Positions 54,454 to 63,044 of a DNA stretch of 64,000 nucleotides are shown one piece after another. This DNA comes from an uncultured Polaribacter sp. GTDB lineage: Bacteria > Bacteroidota > Bacteroidia > Flavobacteriales > Flavobacteriaceae. The position numbers and the translations under genes are program-made. Under the pieces are notes generated by a model. It saw only the letters and a list, made by a program, of their open reading frames with translations, searched no databases and was not told the DNA's origin. The stretch's first letter is position 1. Every line of letters starts with the position of its first letter. The stretch is taken from positions 1 to 64,000 of the forward strand of contig NZ_CANNFF010000006.1 in the NCBI RefSeq assembly GCF_947503855.1, in the 5' to 3' direction.

Positions 54454-54486
54454 TTTTTAGTTGAATAAAATTATGGTTTTATAATG

Positions 54487-54494
54487 CAAATATA
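54487..54494 (-). promoter_or_regulatory. -7 promoter box of the mutase/exporter operon
   Basis: The minus strand reads TATATTTG, 33 nt before the start codon at 54453. Confidence 0.5.
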
Positions 54495-54498
54495 CATT

Positions 54499-55455
54499 TT
54501 AGAAATTGAGTTTTTCTTTTATTGCGTAGTGTTTTTCGTTGTTGTTTGATTTTATGACAAGTTCACCAATAAAACCGGCCAAAAATAATAAAGTTCCTAA
54601 AATCATAGAAGTTAGTGCAATAAAAAACCAAGGATTGTCTGTTACCAAGATGGTTTTAATGCCATTATAGACTTTATATAGTTTAAGAATCCCTATGTAA
54701 GATGCAGAAGTTGTTCCGAATAAAAACATTAAAGTACCCCACAAACCAAAAAAGTGCATGGGTCTTTTACCAAATTTTGATAAAAATGAAATAGTGATTA
54801 AATCTAAAAAACCGTTTACAAAGCGATCTATACCAAATTTGGTTACACCATATTTTCTGGCCTGATGTTGTACCACTTTTTCACTAATTTTATTAAAACC
54901 AGCATTTTTTGCTAAAACAGGAATGTACCTGTGCATTTCTCCACTAACTTTTACGGTTTTAATAACTTCGTTTTTATAGGCTTTTAAACCACAATTAAAA
55001 TCGTGTAATTTCAGTCCAGAGGTTCTTCTGGCAGCTGCATTAAATAGTTTAGATGGAATGTTTTTGGTAATTACATTATCATAACGTTTCTTTTTCCAGC
55101 CAGAAATTAAATCGTAATTTTCTTTTACAATAAGATTGTATAATTCGGGTATTTCCTCTGGATTGTCTTGCAAGTCTGCATCCATGGTAATTACCACATC
55201 ACCAGAAGCCAAATCGAAACCAGCATCTAAAGCTTGTGATTTTCCGTAGTTTTTTTGAAAACGAATCCCTTTTACAGCGTTGTTTTTTTTAGATAGCTTT
55301 TCTATAACCTTCCAAGAAGTGTCTGTACTACCATCATCAATAAAAATAATTTCATAAAAATAACGATTGGACTGCATAACATTTGCAATCCAATCGTGTA
55401 ATTCTTGTAAAGATTCTTCTTCGTTAAGAAGTGGTATTACTACCGAAATTTCCAT
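54499..55455 (-). CDS. Polyprenyl-phosphate glycosyltransferase (GT2, DPM1/GtrB-like)
   Basis: 318 aa. The GT-A domain begins ISVVIPLLNEEESLQELHDWI; VITMDADLQDNPEEI carries the DAD and QD sites. Two C-terminal membrane helices (about residues 235-300: FGLWGTLMFLFGTTSASYIG and FFIALTSMILGTLLFLAGFI) are typical of enzymes moving a sugar from a nucleotide donor to undecaprenyl phosphate. It is monocistronic or linked to the DUF4199 gene. Confidence 0.92.
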   Translation of the reverse strand: MEISVVIPLLNEEESLQELHDWIANVMQSNRYFYEIIFIDDGSTDTSWKVIEKLSKKNNAVKGIRFQKNYGKSQALDAGFDLASGDVVITMDADLQDNPEEIPELYNLIVKENYDLISGWKKKRYDNVITKNIPSKLFNAAARRTSGLKLHDFNCGLKAYKNEVIKTVKVSGEMHRYIPVLAKNAGFNKISEKVVQHQARKYGVTKFGIDRFVNGFLDLITISFLSKFGKRPMHFFGLWGTLMFLFGTTSASYIGILKLYKVYNGIKTILVTDNPWFFIALTSMILGTLLFLAGFIGELVIKSNNNEKHYAIKEKLNF

Positions 55456-55531
55456 ATATAAGAGTTCAAAATTTAGTATTCAATATCCAAAATTACTATT
55501 TTTTTGAGTAAAGAAAGTGTTATTTTGATCT

Positions 55532-56053
55532 TTAGTAAGTTTCTTCTTCAGATTTTTTCATAATTGCTGCAATTATTGCAGAAATTACAAACCCAATAAA
55601 AGCAGCAACAATTAAGATGATACCAGATATTATAGCTGGACTTTGGAATTTTTCAGTCATTTCTTTTGCAGATTCAATCTGATCAGAGGTTAATCCTTGA
55701 TCTATCCAAGCTTGTTCTTGAATTGCCATGCCTTGTGCTTGCAACTCTGGATCTATTACGTTAGTTAATAATAAGGTGTAAATAACTGAAATTACAGCAC
55801 TAACCATTACAATACCCATACCAATTTTTAAACCTTGTCCCCAAGAAATAAAACCACCATTAGTGTTTTTATAACTTTTAATACCAAAAACAATAAAAAA
55901 TATTGTAGCTAATGTTCCTACACTATTTCCTATCCATTGTAATTCAAAATATTGTCCAGATGCCCATAAAGCAAGACCTACAATTACACTTATAATTCCC
56001 AAATACAATCCGTTATTAAGAATAATTTTTTTACTATTTGATTGATTTTCCAT
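55532..56053 (-). CDS. DUF4199 membrane protein
   Basis: 173 aa from the start MENQSNSKKIILNNGLYLGI (56053). A longer frame from 56128 would include a TATATTTG box and adds poorly conserved residues. Four membrane helices are seen (LGIISVIVGLALWASG, IGNSVGTLATIFFIVFGI, LKIGMGIVMVSAVISVIYTLL and IISGIILIVAAFIGFVISAIIA). DUF4199 proteins are common in Bacteroidota and have no known role. Confidence 0.88.
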   Translation of the reverse strand: MENQSNSKKIILNNGLYLGIISVIVGLALWASGQYFELQWIGNSVGTLATIFFIVFGIKSYKNTNGGFISWGQGLKIGMGIVMVSAVISVIYTLLLTNVIDPELQAQGMAIQEQAWIDQGLTSDQIESAKEMTEKFQSPAIISGIILIVAAFIGFVISAIIAAIMKKSEEETY

Positions 56054-56076
56054 TTTTTTAAATTTAGTTAGTTGTA

Positions 56077-56084
56077 CAAATATA
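56077..56084 (-). promoter_or_regulatory. -7 promoter box of the DUF4199 gene
   Basis: The minus strand reads TATATTTG, 23 nt before the preferred start at 56053, and lies inside the longer alternative frame, supporting the shorter protein. Confidence 0.5.
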
Positions 56085-56193
56085 ATTATTTCGTTTTGAT
56101 AGTGCTGTTTTTTTATTGTATAGATCAACTATTAAAACAATTAATTAGTAGTCAGTCTCTTAAAAATGTTACAAAAATTTAATAAATTTTTAA

Positions 56194-56223
56194 TTGTTAA
56201 AGATAAAAAAGATTGTAAATTTG
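56194..56223 (+). promoter_or_regulatory. Promoter of the SRP RNA gene
   Basis: TTG (56194-56196), 19 nt, TAAATTTG (56216-56223) fits the consensus exactly. Transcription should start about 7 nt later, at the first base of the RNA's closing stem. Confidence 0.7.
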
Positions 56224-56226
56224 CAA

Positions 56227-56325
56227 TGGCAAGTTCTACACAACTAGCTCCCTTTGAATCCCCCAGGGTGGGAACACAGCAAGGGTATTAGGTTGTAGCA
56301 GTGTGATGTAGGTAGCTTGCCATTT
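56227..56325 (+). ncRNA. ffs: Signal recognition particle RNA (4.5S, small bacterial type)
   Basis: About 95-100 nt with closing stem TGGCAAG (56227-56233) and CTTGCCA (56316-56322), followed by Ts. The apical region CCCCAGGGTGGGAAC and ACAGCAAGGG is the SRP helix 8 Ffh-binding loop in its Bacteroidota form. An arm near the 5' side (CTACACAACTAG) pairs with TTGTAGCAGTGTGATGTAG on the 3' side. A consensus promoter lies just upstream. The RNA joins Ffh to target membrane proteins to the translocon. Confidence 0.85.
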
Positions 56326-56410
56326 TTTGTACCCTAAATTTTCTTATTACTTCTTTCATTTTTTTAATTTAACTTTGAACTTTAAATTTCAACCCTTGAA
56401 CTTATAATTT

Positions 56411-57214
56411 ATGTCTAAAGTTGTCTTAGTTACAGGTGCTTCCTCAGGTATAGGAAAAGCCATTGCTACTTTTTTATCTGAAAAAGGATACATAGTGTAT
56501 GGAACTTCTAGAAAACCTAAAAGCAAACAAGACTTTTCTTTTAATTTAATTGAGTTAGATGTTTTAAAACCTGAAACCATACAAAAAGCAGTTGGTTTTA
56601 TTTTAGATAAAGAAAATAGATTAGATGTTTTAATTAATAATGCAGGAGTTGGCATTACTGGGCCAATAGAAGATACTCCTACAGAGGAAATGCGCAATGC
56701 TTTTAACACCAATTTTTTTGGAGCTATAGATGTAATGAAAACTGTTTTACCACAAATGCGTAAACAGAAAGTAGGTTTAATTATCAATGTAACCTCTATT
56801 GCTGGTTATATGGGGTTGCCTTTTAGAGGTGTATATTCTTCTTCTAAAGGGGCTTTAGAATTGGCAACAGAAGCCATAAGAATCGAAGTAAAAAGTTTTG
56901 GGGTTTCTGTGGTAAACGTTGCTCCTGGTGATTTTGCTACTAATATTGCTGCAGGTAGATATCATACACCCGTTTTTGAAAAATCTGCTTACAAAAAGAA
57001 TTATCAAACCAATTTAGACTTAATGGATGCACATGTAGATAGTGGTATGAATCCTATTAAAATGGCAGAAAAAGTTTATAAAATAATAAATACTAAAAAA
57101 CCTAAAACTCATTACAAAGTAGGTGGTTTTTTAGAAAAACTCTCTATTGTTTTAAAAAGAATTTTACCAGATAAATGGTACGAAAAGTTATTGATGAATC
57201 ATTACAAATTATAA
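56411..57214 (+). CDS. Short-chain dehydrogenase/reductase
   Basis: 267 aa. The NAD(P) loop is VLVTGASSGIGKAIATFL, followed by NNAGVG and the active site Y in RGVYSSSKGALELATE (YxxxK) with an upstream S in INVTSIAGY. The TG.SSGIGK motif suggests the classical group. The substrate is unknown. It begins after the SRP RNA gene with no shared transcript expected. Confidence 0.9.
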   Translation: MSKVVLVTGASSGIGKAIATFLSEKGYIVYGTSRKPKSKQDFSFNLIELDVLKPETIQKAVGFILDKENRLDVLINNAGVGITGPIEDTPTEEMRNAFNTNFFGAIDVMKTVLPQMRKQKVGLIINVTSIAGYMGLPFRGVYSSSKGALELATEAIRIEVKSFGVSVVNVAPGDFATNIAAGRYHTPVFEKSAYKKNYQTNLDLMDAHVDSGMNPIKMAEKVYKIINTKKPKTHYKVGGFLEKLSIVLKRILPDKWYEKLLMNHYKL

Positions 57215-57282
57215 CAAAAAGTTTTTTTACATATACTCTAAAAATACTTTGTTTTGATTTACTAAGTTTATAAGCAAGTAAC

Positions 57283-57290
57283 TATCTTTG
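57283..57290 (+). promoter_or_regulatory. -7 promoter box before the structured leader of fsa
   Basis: TATCTTTG is a perfect TAnnTTTG. The nearest TTG (57254-57256) is 26 nt away, slightly long. Transcription would start at about 57297, at the beginning of the conserved-looking GGGATTGAAG segment. Confidence 0.5.
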
Positions 57291-57370
57291 CGTTAGGGAT
57301 TGAAGCATCTGTTTGAGCTCTTTTGTGAAGTATGAACAAAAAGCGAGTGCGTAAAGCCTGTTAAAACGCC
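57290..57370 (+). ncRNA. Structured leader RNA upstream of fsa
   Basis: After the promoter box comes GGGATTGAAG, a hairpin in which GCTC plus TTTTGT (57317-57326) pairs with ACAAAA and GAGT (57336-57348) around a 3-nt AGC bulge, then GTGCGTAAAGCCTG and a closing AACGC that can pair with GCGTT. I recall very similar elements (GGATTGAAG ... GCGAGTGC ... AAAGCC) in many flavobacterial intergenic regions, possibly the Rfam Flavo-1 motif. The link is from memory and unconfirmed. It lies 30 nt before the fsa start. Confidence 0.5.
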
Positions 57371-57399
57371 AAAAAAATAATATTAAAATAAATATAGAC

Positions 57400-58053
57400 A
57401 TGAAATTTTTTATTGACACAGCAAATTTAGATCAAATTAAAGAAGCGCAAGCTTTAGGTATTTTAGACGGAGTTACTACAAACCCATCTTTAATGGCTAA
57501 AGAAGGTGTTACTGGGCAAGAAAATATCATCAACCATTACAAAGAAATTTGCAATTTGGTAGATGGTCATGTTTCTGCAGAAGTAATTGCTACAGATTTT
57601 GAAGGTATGGTAAAAGAAGGAGAGGCTTTGGCTGCTCTGAATCCGCAAATAGTAGTAAAATTACCGATGATAAAAGATGGTGTAAAAGCATGTAAATATT
57701 TTTCTTCTAAAGGAATTAAAACCAACGTAACTTTAGTATTCTCTGCAGGTCAAGCATTATTGGCAGCAAAGGCTGGTGCAACTTATGTTTCGCCATTTAT
57801 AGGTCGTTTAGATGATATTTCTACAGACGGTTTAAACCTAATTGCAGAAATTAGAACTATTTATGATAATTATGGTTTTGAAACTGAAATTTTAGCGGCT
57901 TCTGTGCGTCACACAATGCATGTTATAGATTGTGCAAAATTAGGTGCAGATGTAATGACAGGCCCTTTAAGTGCTATTGAAGGTTTGTTAAAACATCCTT
58001 TAACAGATATTGGTTTGGCTAAATTTTTAGAAGATTATAAAAAAGGAAACTAA
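57400..58053 (+). CDS. fsa: Fructose-6-phosphate aldolase / transaldolase-like
   Basis: 217 aa, the short TalC/Fsa form. It starts [32 protein letters not shown]; the Schiff-base lysine is K87 in [11 protein letters not shown], and [14 protein letters not shown] is characteristic. The enzyme either splits fructose 6-phosphate or acts as transaldolase; the two cannot be told apart by eye. It follows a structured leader RNA and ends in a strong terminator. Confidence 0.93.
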   Translation: MKFFIDTANLDQIKEAQALGILDGVTTNPSLMAKEGVTGQENIINHYKEICNLVDGHVSAEVIATDFEGMVKEGEALAALNPQIVVKLPMIKDGVKACKYFSSKGIKTNVTLVFSAGQALLAAKAGATYVSPFIGRLDDISTDGLNLIAEIRTIYDNYGFETEILAASVRHTMHVIDCAKLGADVMTGPLSAIEGLLKHPLTDIGLAKFLEDYKKGN

Positions 58054-58076
58054 CAAACCTAGTTGGTTTTGTATAT

Positions 58077-58116
58077 AAAAATCAGAAAGTAGAAAATATT
58101 TTACTTTCTGATTTTT
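58077..58116 (+). terminator. Terminator of fsa
   Basis: AAAAATCAGAAAGTA and TACTTTCTGATTTTT pair perfectly over 15 bp (58077-58091, 58102-58116) with a 10-nt loop and a T run. Confidence 0.88.
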
Positions 58117-58135
58117 TTATGCCTTAAAACTTTTT

Positions 58136-58166
58136 GACTTTGTAACTTTGCTACTTTGTAACTCAG
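58136..58166. repeat. 8-bp repeat tract (NACTTTGN) before menD
   Basis: GACTTTGT, AACTTTGC, TACTTTGT and AACTCAG follow one another directly, ending 4 nt before the menD ATG. A related tract on the other strand is at 16932-16955, and a shorter one at 56371-56383. Confidence 0.6.
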
Positions 58167-58170
58167 ATAA

Positions 58171-59829
58171 ATGTATCCTAAAAAAGAACTCGCACAAATT
58201 GTAATTGCAGCTTGTTATCAATTTAATGTTGATACAATTGTTGTTTCTCCAGGATCTAGAAATGCACCTTTAACGATAGGTTTTTCTAATCATCCAGAAA
58301 TTAAAACGTTAAGTGTTGTAGACGAACGTTGTGCTGCTTTTTTTGCATTAGGTATTGCTCAGCAAACACAAAAGCCAGTGGCTGTTTTGTGTACTTCTGG
58401 TTCTGCTTTGCTAAATTATTATCCTGCTATTGCAGAAGCTTTTTACAGCAATATTCCTTTAGTGGTTATTTCTGCAGACAGACCTAAACATTTGATAGAT
58501 ATTGGCGATGGACAAACCATAAGGCAAGAAAATGTTTTTACAAATCATATTTTGTTTTCTGCTAATTTGATAGAAAACCCTAAATTTAAAGCTAGAAATG
58601 CACAATTAATAGGGGAGGCTTTGCAGATTTCTGTGGCACAATTAGGCCCTGTGCACATTAATGTTCCTTTTGATGAACCTTTGTATGAAACAGCTACTGA
58701 ATTAAAGAAATTCCATTTCCCTCATATTTCTATGAGTTCTTTAGATAACTCTCATATCAATTATAAAGAATTAGCTACAATTTGGAATAAGGCAAAAAGA
58801 AAAATGATTGTTGTTGGGGTAAATTATCCAAATAAAAAACTACATCAATTAATAGATTTGTATGCAGATGATGATTCTGTATTAATCTTTACAGAAACCA
58901 CCTCTAACTTGCATCATGATAAAGCTGTAAATGCTATAGATCAGCTAATTTTTTCTTTAGATGATGCCGATTTTAAAGAACTGCAGCCAGATATTCTTAT
59001 TACTTTTGGTGGTATGATTGTTTCTAAAAGAATTAAACGTTTTCTTAGAGATTTTGCACCCAAGCATCATTGGAATATTGATTCTAAAAAAGCGACTAAT
59101 ACATTTTTTTGTTTGTCGGAATTTATACAAACAACACCTGTAGATTTTTTTAAAAAATTTAATACTTATATCAGCCCCATACAAAGCGATTATCAACCCA
59201 AATGGTTGCAAATAAGAGATCAAAGAAGAGCAAAGCACGCTTTGTATTTAGAAACTTTAGAACATTCAGATTTTAAAGTTTTTGAACAGGTTTTAGCTAC
59301 AATACCAGATAACACCCAACTGCAAATTAGCAATAGTGCCATTATTAGATATGCACAATTATTTACTATTAAAAATGGTATTAATGTTTTTTGTAATAGA
59401 GGTACAAGTGGTATAGATGGAAGTACATCTACAGCAATTGGAGCTGCTTTTACTAATAAAAAACAGACTGTTTTTATCACGGGCGATTTAAGTTTTTTCT
59501 ACGATTCTAATGCCTTGTGGAATAAAAATATTCCTGCTAATTTTAGAATTGTTTTAATAAACAATTCTGGTGGAGGTATTTTTAAAATTATACCAGGTCC
59601 AGGAACCACAAATGCCTTAAATTATTTTGAAACGCCACATTGTTTAACTGCAGAGCACTTGGCTAAAACCTATGAGTTTGAGTATCAAAAAGCCTTTTCA
59701 ACAAAAACAGTTACAAAAGAATTAAATGGTTTTTTTGAAGTTTCAGAAAAACCGAAAATACTAGAGATTTTTACACCAAGTGCAAAAAATGATATAGTTT
59801 TAAAAGAATATTTTAAATATATAAAATAA
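58171..59829 (+). CDS. menD: MenD (SEPHCHC synthase)
   Basis: 552 aa, a thiamine-diphosphate enzyme. The N-terminal domain has VDTIVVSPGSRNAPLTIGF and VVDERCAAFFALGIAQ, and the ThDP/Mg site GDLSFFYDSNALWNKN with later NNSGGGIFKIIPG. It adds succinic semialdehyde to isochorismate in menaquinone synthesis, the main quinone of Bacteroidota. menB follows two genes later, with the S1-domain gene between them overlapping menD by one base. Confidence 0.96.
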   Translation: MYPKKELAQIVIAACYQFNVDTIVVSPGSRNAPLTIGFSNHPEIKTLSVVDERCAAFFALGIAQQTQKPVAVLCTSGSALLNYYPAIAEAFYSNIPLVVISADRPKHLIDIGDGQTIRQENVFTNHILFSANLIENPKFKARNAQLIGEALQISVAQLGPVHINVPFDEPLYETATELKKFHFPHISMSSLDNSHINYKELATIWNKAKRKMIVVGVNYPNKKLHQLIDLYADDDSVLIFTETTSNLHHDKAVNAIDQLIFSLDDADFKELQPDILITFGGMIVSKRIKRFLRDFAPKHHWNIDSKKATNTFFCLSEFIQTTPVDFFKKFNTYISPIQSDYQPKWLQIRDQRRAKHALYLETLEHSDFKVFEQVLATIPDNTQLQISNSAIIRYAQLFTIKNGINVFCNRGTSGIDGSTSTAIGAAFTNKKQTVFITGDLSFFYDSNALWNKNIPANFRIVLINNSGGGIFKIIPGPGTTNALNYFETPHCLTAEHLAKTYEFEYQKAFSTKTVTKELNGFFEVSEKPKILEIFTPSAKNDIVLKEYFKYIK

Positions 59830-60290
59830 TGGATACACACGAAGAAGGAAATAACTTTCAAGAAAATGATTATAATTTTAAGGAAGGAGACCAAGTAAAT
59901 TTGGTTATAGAAGCAGAAACTAGTTTGGGTTATGGTGTGTTAATTAACGATGAGTTCGAAGGTTTACTTTTTAGAAGCGAGGTTTTTCAAGAACTAGAGG
60001 AAAATATGGCGGTTACTGGTTATATAAAACAAATTAGGGAAGATGGTAAAATAGACGTTTCTTTAAGGCCACAAGGTTTTTTAAATGTAATAGATTCAGA
60101 TGTAGAAAAAGTTTTAGAAAAACTTAAAAATAGTAGAGACGGCTTTTTGTTGTTAACAGATAAAAGCAGTCCAGATTCTATACGTTTTCATATGAAAATG
60201 AGTAAAAAAGCCTTTAAAAAAGCAGTGGGGAATTTATACAAACAAAAACTAATTGTTATTAAAGAAGATAGAATTGAGTTGCTAAAGTAG
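59829..60290 (+). CDS. S1-domain / winged-helix RNA-binding protein (half-size CvfB-like)
   Basis: 153 aa. An S1-like fold at about residues 17-75 (GDQVNLVIEAETSLGYGVLINDEFEGLLF, with IREDGKIDVSLRP) is followed by a winged helix (SPDSIRFHMKMSKKAFKKAVGNLYKQKLI). Full-length CvfB is about 280 aa, so this is the C-terminal half form. Its first codon overlaps the menD stop (TAATG), which indicates coupled translation. The role near menD is unknown. Confidence 0.85.
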   Translation: MDTHEEGNNFQENDYNFKEGDQVNLVIEAETSLGYGVLINDEFEGLLFRSEVFQELEENMAVTGYIKQIREDGKIDVSLRPQGFLNVIDSDVEKVLEKLKNSRDGFLLLTDKSSPDSIRFHMKMSKKAFKKAVGNLYKQKLIVIKEDRIELLK

Positions 60291-60508
60291 TTTTTTGTTC
60301 TTTTTAGGCAGTCTTCCGGTGGTTTCATCTAAATCAATAGCCAAAGGGGAGTATTTTTCTGCATCAGGATCATAGCCTTCTGGCAAGTATATTTTTATTT
60401 TTCTATCTGTATCTACAAAATCAGAATTTAAAGTTTTTTCAATAATTTTTGAGAAAATCCATAAAATGAAAAAAATAAGAATATAAATAGGAACGTTTTC
60501 TTAATCAT
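60282..60508 (-). pseudogene. Small membrane protein gene with a frame break at a T7 run
   Basis: On the minus strand the ATG at 60508 starts MIKKTFLFIFLFF. After a run of seven T the frame must shift by one to read ILWIFSKIIEKTLNSDFVDTDRKIKIYLPEGYDPDAEKYSPLAI and DLDETTGRLPKK, ending at 60282. The second part looks real: one membrane span and an acidic, proline-containing tail. Either a base is missing in the run, slippage is used, or the start is different. The last 9 nt overlap the convergent S1-domain gene. Confidence 0.5.
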
Positions 60509-60576
60509 AATTTAGAATGTTTATTTTTGTAAATCTAAATATTTAGTTCTCTTTAGAACATCTAAAATATAAAAAT

Positions 60577-61416
60577 ATGATACAACCCGATTGGAAAACC
60601 GTTAAAGAGTATGAAGATATTACCTACAAAAAATCGAATGGAGTCGCAAGAATAGCCTTTAACAGACCCAATGTTAGAAACGCTTTTCGACCTAAAACGA
60701 CCTCTGAATTATATGATGCTTTTTACGATGCCAATGAAGATGTAAATATTGGTGTTGTATTACTTTCTGCAGAAGGGCCAAGTACCAAAGATGGTGTATA
60801 TTCCTTCTGTTCTGGAGGAGACCAAAAAGCACGTGGTCATCAAGGTTATGTTGGTGATGATGGGTATCACAGATTAAACATTTTAGAAGTGCAACGTTTA
60901 ATAAGGTTTATGCCAAAAGCTGTAATTGCAGTAGTTCCTGGTTGGGCAGTTGGTGGTGGCCATAGTTTGCATGTAGTTTGCGATTTAACTTTAGCCAGTA
61001 AAGAACATGCAATTTTTAAACAAACAGATGCAGATGTAACTTCTTTTGATGGTGGTTATGGTTCTGCGTATTTGGCTAAAATGGTGGGGCAAAAAAAAGC
61101 GAGAGAAATTTTCTTTTTAGGACGCAATTATTCAGCACAAGAAGCATATGAAATGGGAATGGTAAATGCTGTAATTCCTCATAATGAATTAGAAACTACT
61201 GCATATCAATGGGCGCAAGAAATTTTAGCTAAGAGTCCAACCTCTATAAAAATGCTAAAATTTGCCATGAATTTAACAGATGATGGTATGGTTGGTCAGC
61301 AAGTTTTTGCAGGAGAAGCCACACGTTTGGCATATATGACAGACGAGGCAAAAGAAGGTAGAGATGCGTTTTTAGAAAAACGTAAACCTAACTTTCCTAA
61401 AAAATGGATACCATAA
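60577..61416 (+). CDS. menB: 1,4-dihydroxy-2-naphthoyl-CoA synthase
   Basis: 279 aa, crotonase fold. FNRPNVRNAFRPKTTSEL, FCSGGDQKARGHQGYVGDDG and VPGWAVGGGHSLHVVCDLTLAS are MenB-specific; DVTSFDGGYGSAYLAKMVGQKKAREIFFLGR follows. It closes the second ring of menaquinone by an intramolecular Claisen reaction. A TATTTTTG box at 60522-60529 suggests its own promoter. Confidence 0.96.
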   Translation: MIQPDWKTVKEYEDITYKKSNGVARIAFNRPNVRNAFRPKTTSELYDAFYDANEDVNIGVVLLSAEGPSTKDGVYSFCSGGDQKARGHQGYVGDDGYHRLNILEVQRLIRFMPKAVIAVVPGWAVGGGHSLHVVCDLTLASKEHAIFKQTDADVTSFDGGYGSAYLAKMVGQKKAREIFFLGRNYSAQEAYEMGMVNAVIPHNELETTAYQWAQEILAKSPTSIKMLKFAMNLTDDGMVGQQVFAGEATRLAYMTDEAKEGRDAFLEKRKPNFPKKWIP

Positions 61417-61433
61417 ATTATAGTAATTAGTTT

Positions 61434-61500
61434 TAGTTGTTGGTTTTTTAGTTATTATGTATAATTCCAACAACCAACAACCATTAACTAACAACCAAAC
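61434..61500. repeat. Inverted GTTGTTGG / CCAACAAC tract before purU
   Basis: TAGTTGTTGG near the menB end and CCAACAACCAACAACC upstream of purU form an imperfect inverted repeat with TTAGTTA/TAACTAA inside. It ends a few bases before the purU ATG. A low-complexity tract common in flavobacterial intergenic DNA. Confidence 0.4.
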
Positions 61501-61505
61501 TCAAA

Positions 61506-62375
61506 ATGAAATCACAAGTAGTAACTTTTTTAATAAAATGTCCAGATCAAAAAGGCTTGGTGGCAAAAATTACCAATTTCTTTTTTGAAAGAGGATTCAA
61601 TATTTTAAGTTGCCAGCAGTATGTAAATTCAATAGAAGATATGTATTTTATGCGCATACGTTTAAATGCTGATGGAACAAATATCTCTAAAGAAGAGTTA
61701 GAAGAATCTTTTTTAAAACTAGCAGAACCTTTACAATTTGATTGGTTTGTAAATTATGGTGATAGCAAACAAAATGTGGCTATTATGGTATCTCATACGA
61801 GTCATAATTTATATGATTTATTAGAGCGATACAAAGAAGGAAGTTTAGCTTGTAATGTAAAAATGGTGATTAGTAATCATAATAAATTAAGACACATTGC
61901 AGACATGTTTGATGTGCCATTTTATCATTTGCCAGTAACCAAAGAAACGAAACAAGAACAAGAAGCTCAGGTAAAACAATTGTTAGATACCAATAAAGTT
62001 GATTTGGTTATAATGGCAAGATATATGCAAATTTTATCCTCAGATTTCATCAATCATTATCCAGAGAGAATCATCAATATTCACCATTCTTTTTTACCTG
62101 CTTTTCAAGGAGCAAATCCATATAAAAAAGCCTATGAAAGAGGTGTGAAATTAATTGGGGCCACAGCGCATTATGCAACTGAAGATTTAGATGAAGGCCC
62201 GATTATTGAGCAAGATGTAAAACCAGTTACACACGAGAGTACACCCACTACTTTAAAGAGAATTGGTGCAGATATAGAAAAATTGGTGTTGGCTAGCGCT
62301 GTAAAATGCCACTTAAACAATCAAATAATTGTTTCTGGTAATAGGGCAATCGTTTTTCCAGAAGCTGGGGAATAA
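61506..62375 (+). CDS. purU: Formyltetrahydrofolate deformylase
   Basis: 289 aa. An N-terminal ACT domain (FLIKCPDQKGLVAKITNFF) is followed by the formyltransferase-like domain with INIHHSFLPAFQGANPYKKA and the C-terminal DEGPIIEQDVKPVTH. It hydrolyses 10-formyl-THF to formate and THF. The ACT domain may sense methionine or glycine, as in E. coli. It precedes the FAH-fold gene. Confidence 0.95.
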   Translation: MKSQVVTFLIKCPDQKGLVAKITNFFFERGFNILSCQQYVNSIEDMYFMRIRLNADGTNISKEELEESFLKLAEPLQFDWFVNYGDSKQNVAIMVSHTSHNLYDLLERYKEGSLACNVKMVISNHNKLRHIADMFDVPFYHLPVTKETKQEQEAQVKQLLDTNKVDLVIMARYMQILSSDFINHYPERIINIHHSFLPAFQGANPYKKAYERGVKLIGATAHYATEDLDEGPIIEQDVKPVTHESTPTTLKRIGADIEKLVLASAVKCHLNNQIIVSGNRAIVFPEAGE

Positions 62376-62435
62376 AAAATTTCCAATTACGAATTATTCA
62401 CTATGAATTTGTAATTAATAATTCATAATTTAAAT

Positions 62436-63044
62436 ATGAAAATAATCTGTATTGGGCGCAATTACGCAAAACACATAGAAGAATTAGCAAACGAAAAACC
62501 AGAACATCCTGTTGTTTTTTTAAAGCCAGACTCAGCAATTTTACCTAGAAAAAATCCGTTTTTTATACCGCCATTTTCTAATGATGTACATTACGAAGTA
62601 GAGGTGTTGGTAAAAATTAATAAAGTTGGGAAACATATAGACGCAAAATTTGCTTACAAATATTATGATGAAGTTGGTTTAGGAATCGATTTTACAGCCA
62701 GAGATGTGCAAGCAAAATGTAAAGAAAAAGGTTTGCCTTGGGAAAAAGCAAAGGCATTTGATGGAAGCGCAGTTATTGGAGAGTTTTACCCAAAAGAGCA
62801 ATTCGATATAAGGAACCTACAATTTCAGTTGTATAAAAATGATGAATTGGTTCAAGATGGAAACACCAATGCTATGTTATGGAATACAGACGAATTAATT
62901 AGTTATGTCTCACAATACTTCACACTAAAAAAAGGAGATATTATTTTTACAGGTACTCCAGCAGGTGTTGGTAAAGTTGCTGAAAATGATGTTTTAAAAG
63001 GTCTTATTGAAGGAAAAGAAGCTTTTAATTTTCGTGTAAAATAG
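62436..63044 (+). CDS. Fumarylacetoacetate hydrolase family protein
   Basis: 202 aa, the short single-domain form. It starts KIICIGRNYAKHIEELANE, and HYEVEVLVKINKVG, LGIDFTARDVQ and IIFTGTPAGVG are typical of FAHD1-like acylpyruvase/oxaloacetate decarboxylase proteins. An E of the EVE motif and a D bind Mg2+. It may act on acylpyruvates; the precise substrate is not known. Confidence 0.9.
   Translation: MKIICIGRNYAKHIEELANEKPEHPVVFLKPDSAILPRKNPFFIPPFSNDVHYEVEVLVKINKVGKHIDAKFAYKYYDEVGLGIDFTARDVQAKCKEKGLPWEKAKAFDGSAVIGEFYPKEQFDIRNLQFQLYKNDELVQDGNTNAMLWNTDELISYVSQYFTLKKGDIIFTGTPAGVGKVAENDVLKGLIEGKEAFNFRVK

Noticed and set aside
57290..57370. tRNA gene
   Set aside because: No TψC loop, no anticodon arm and no seven-base acceptor stem; the pairing found is a single bulged hairpin.
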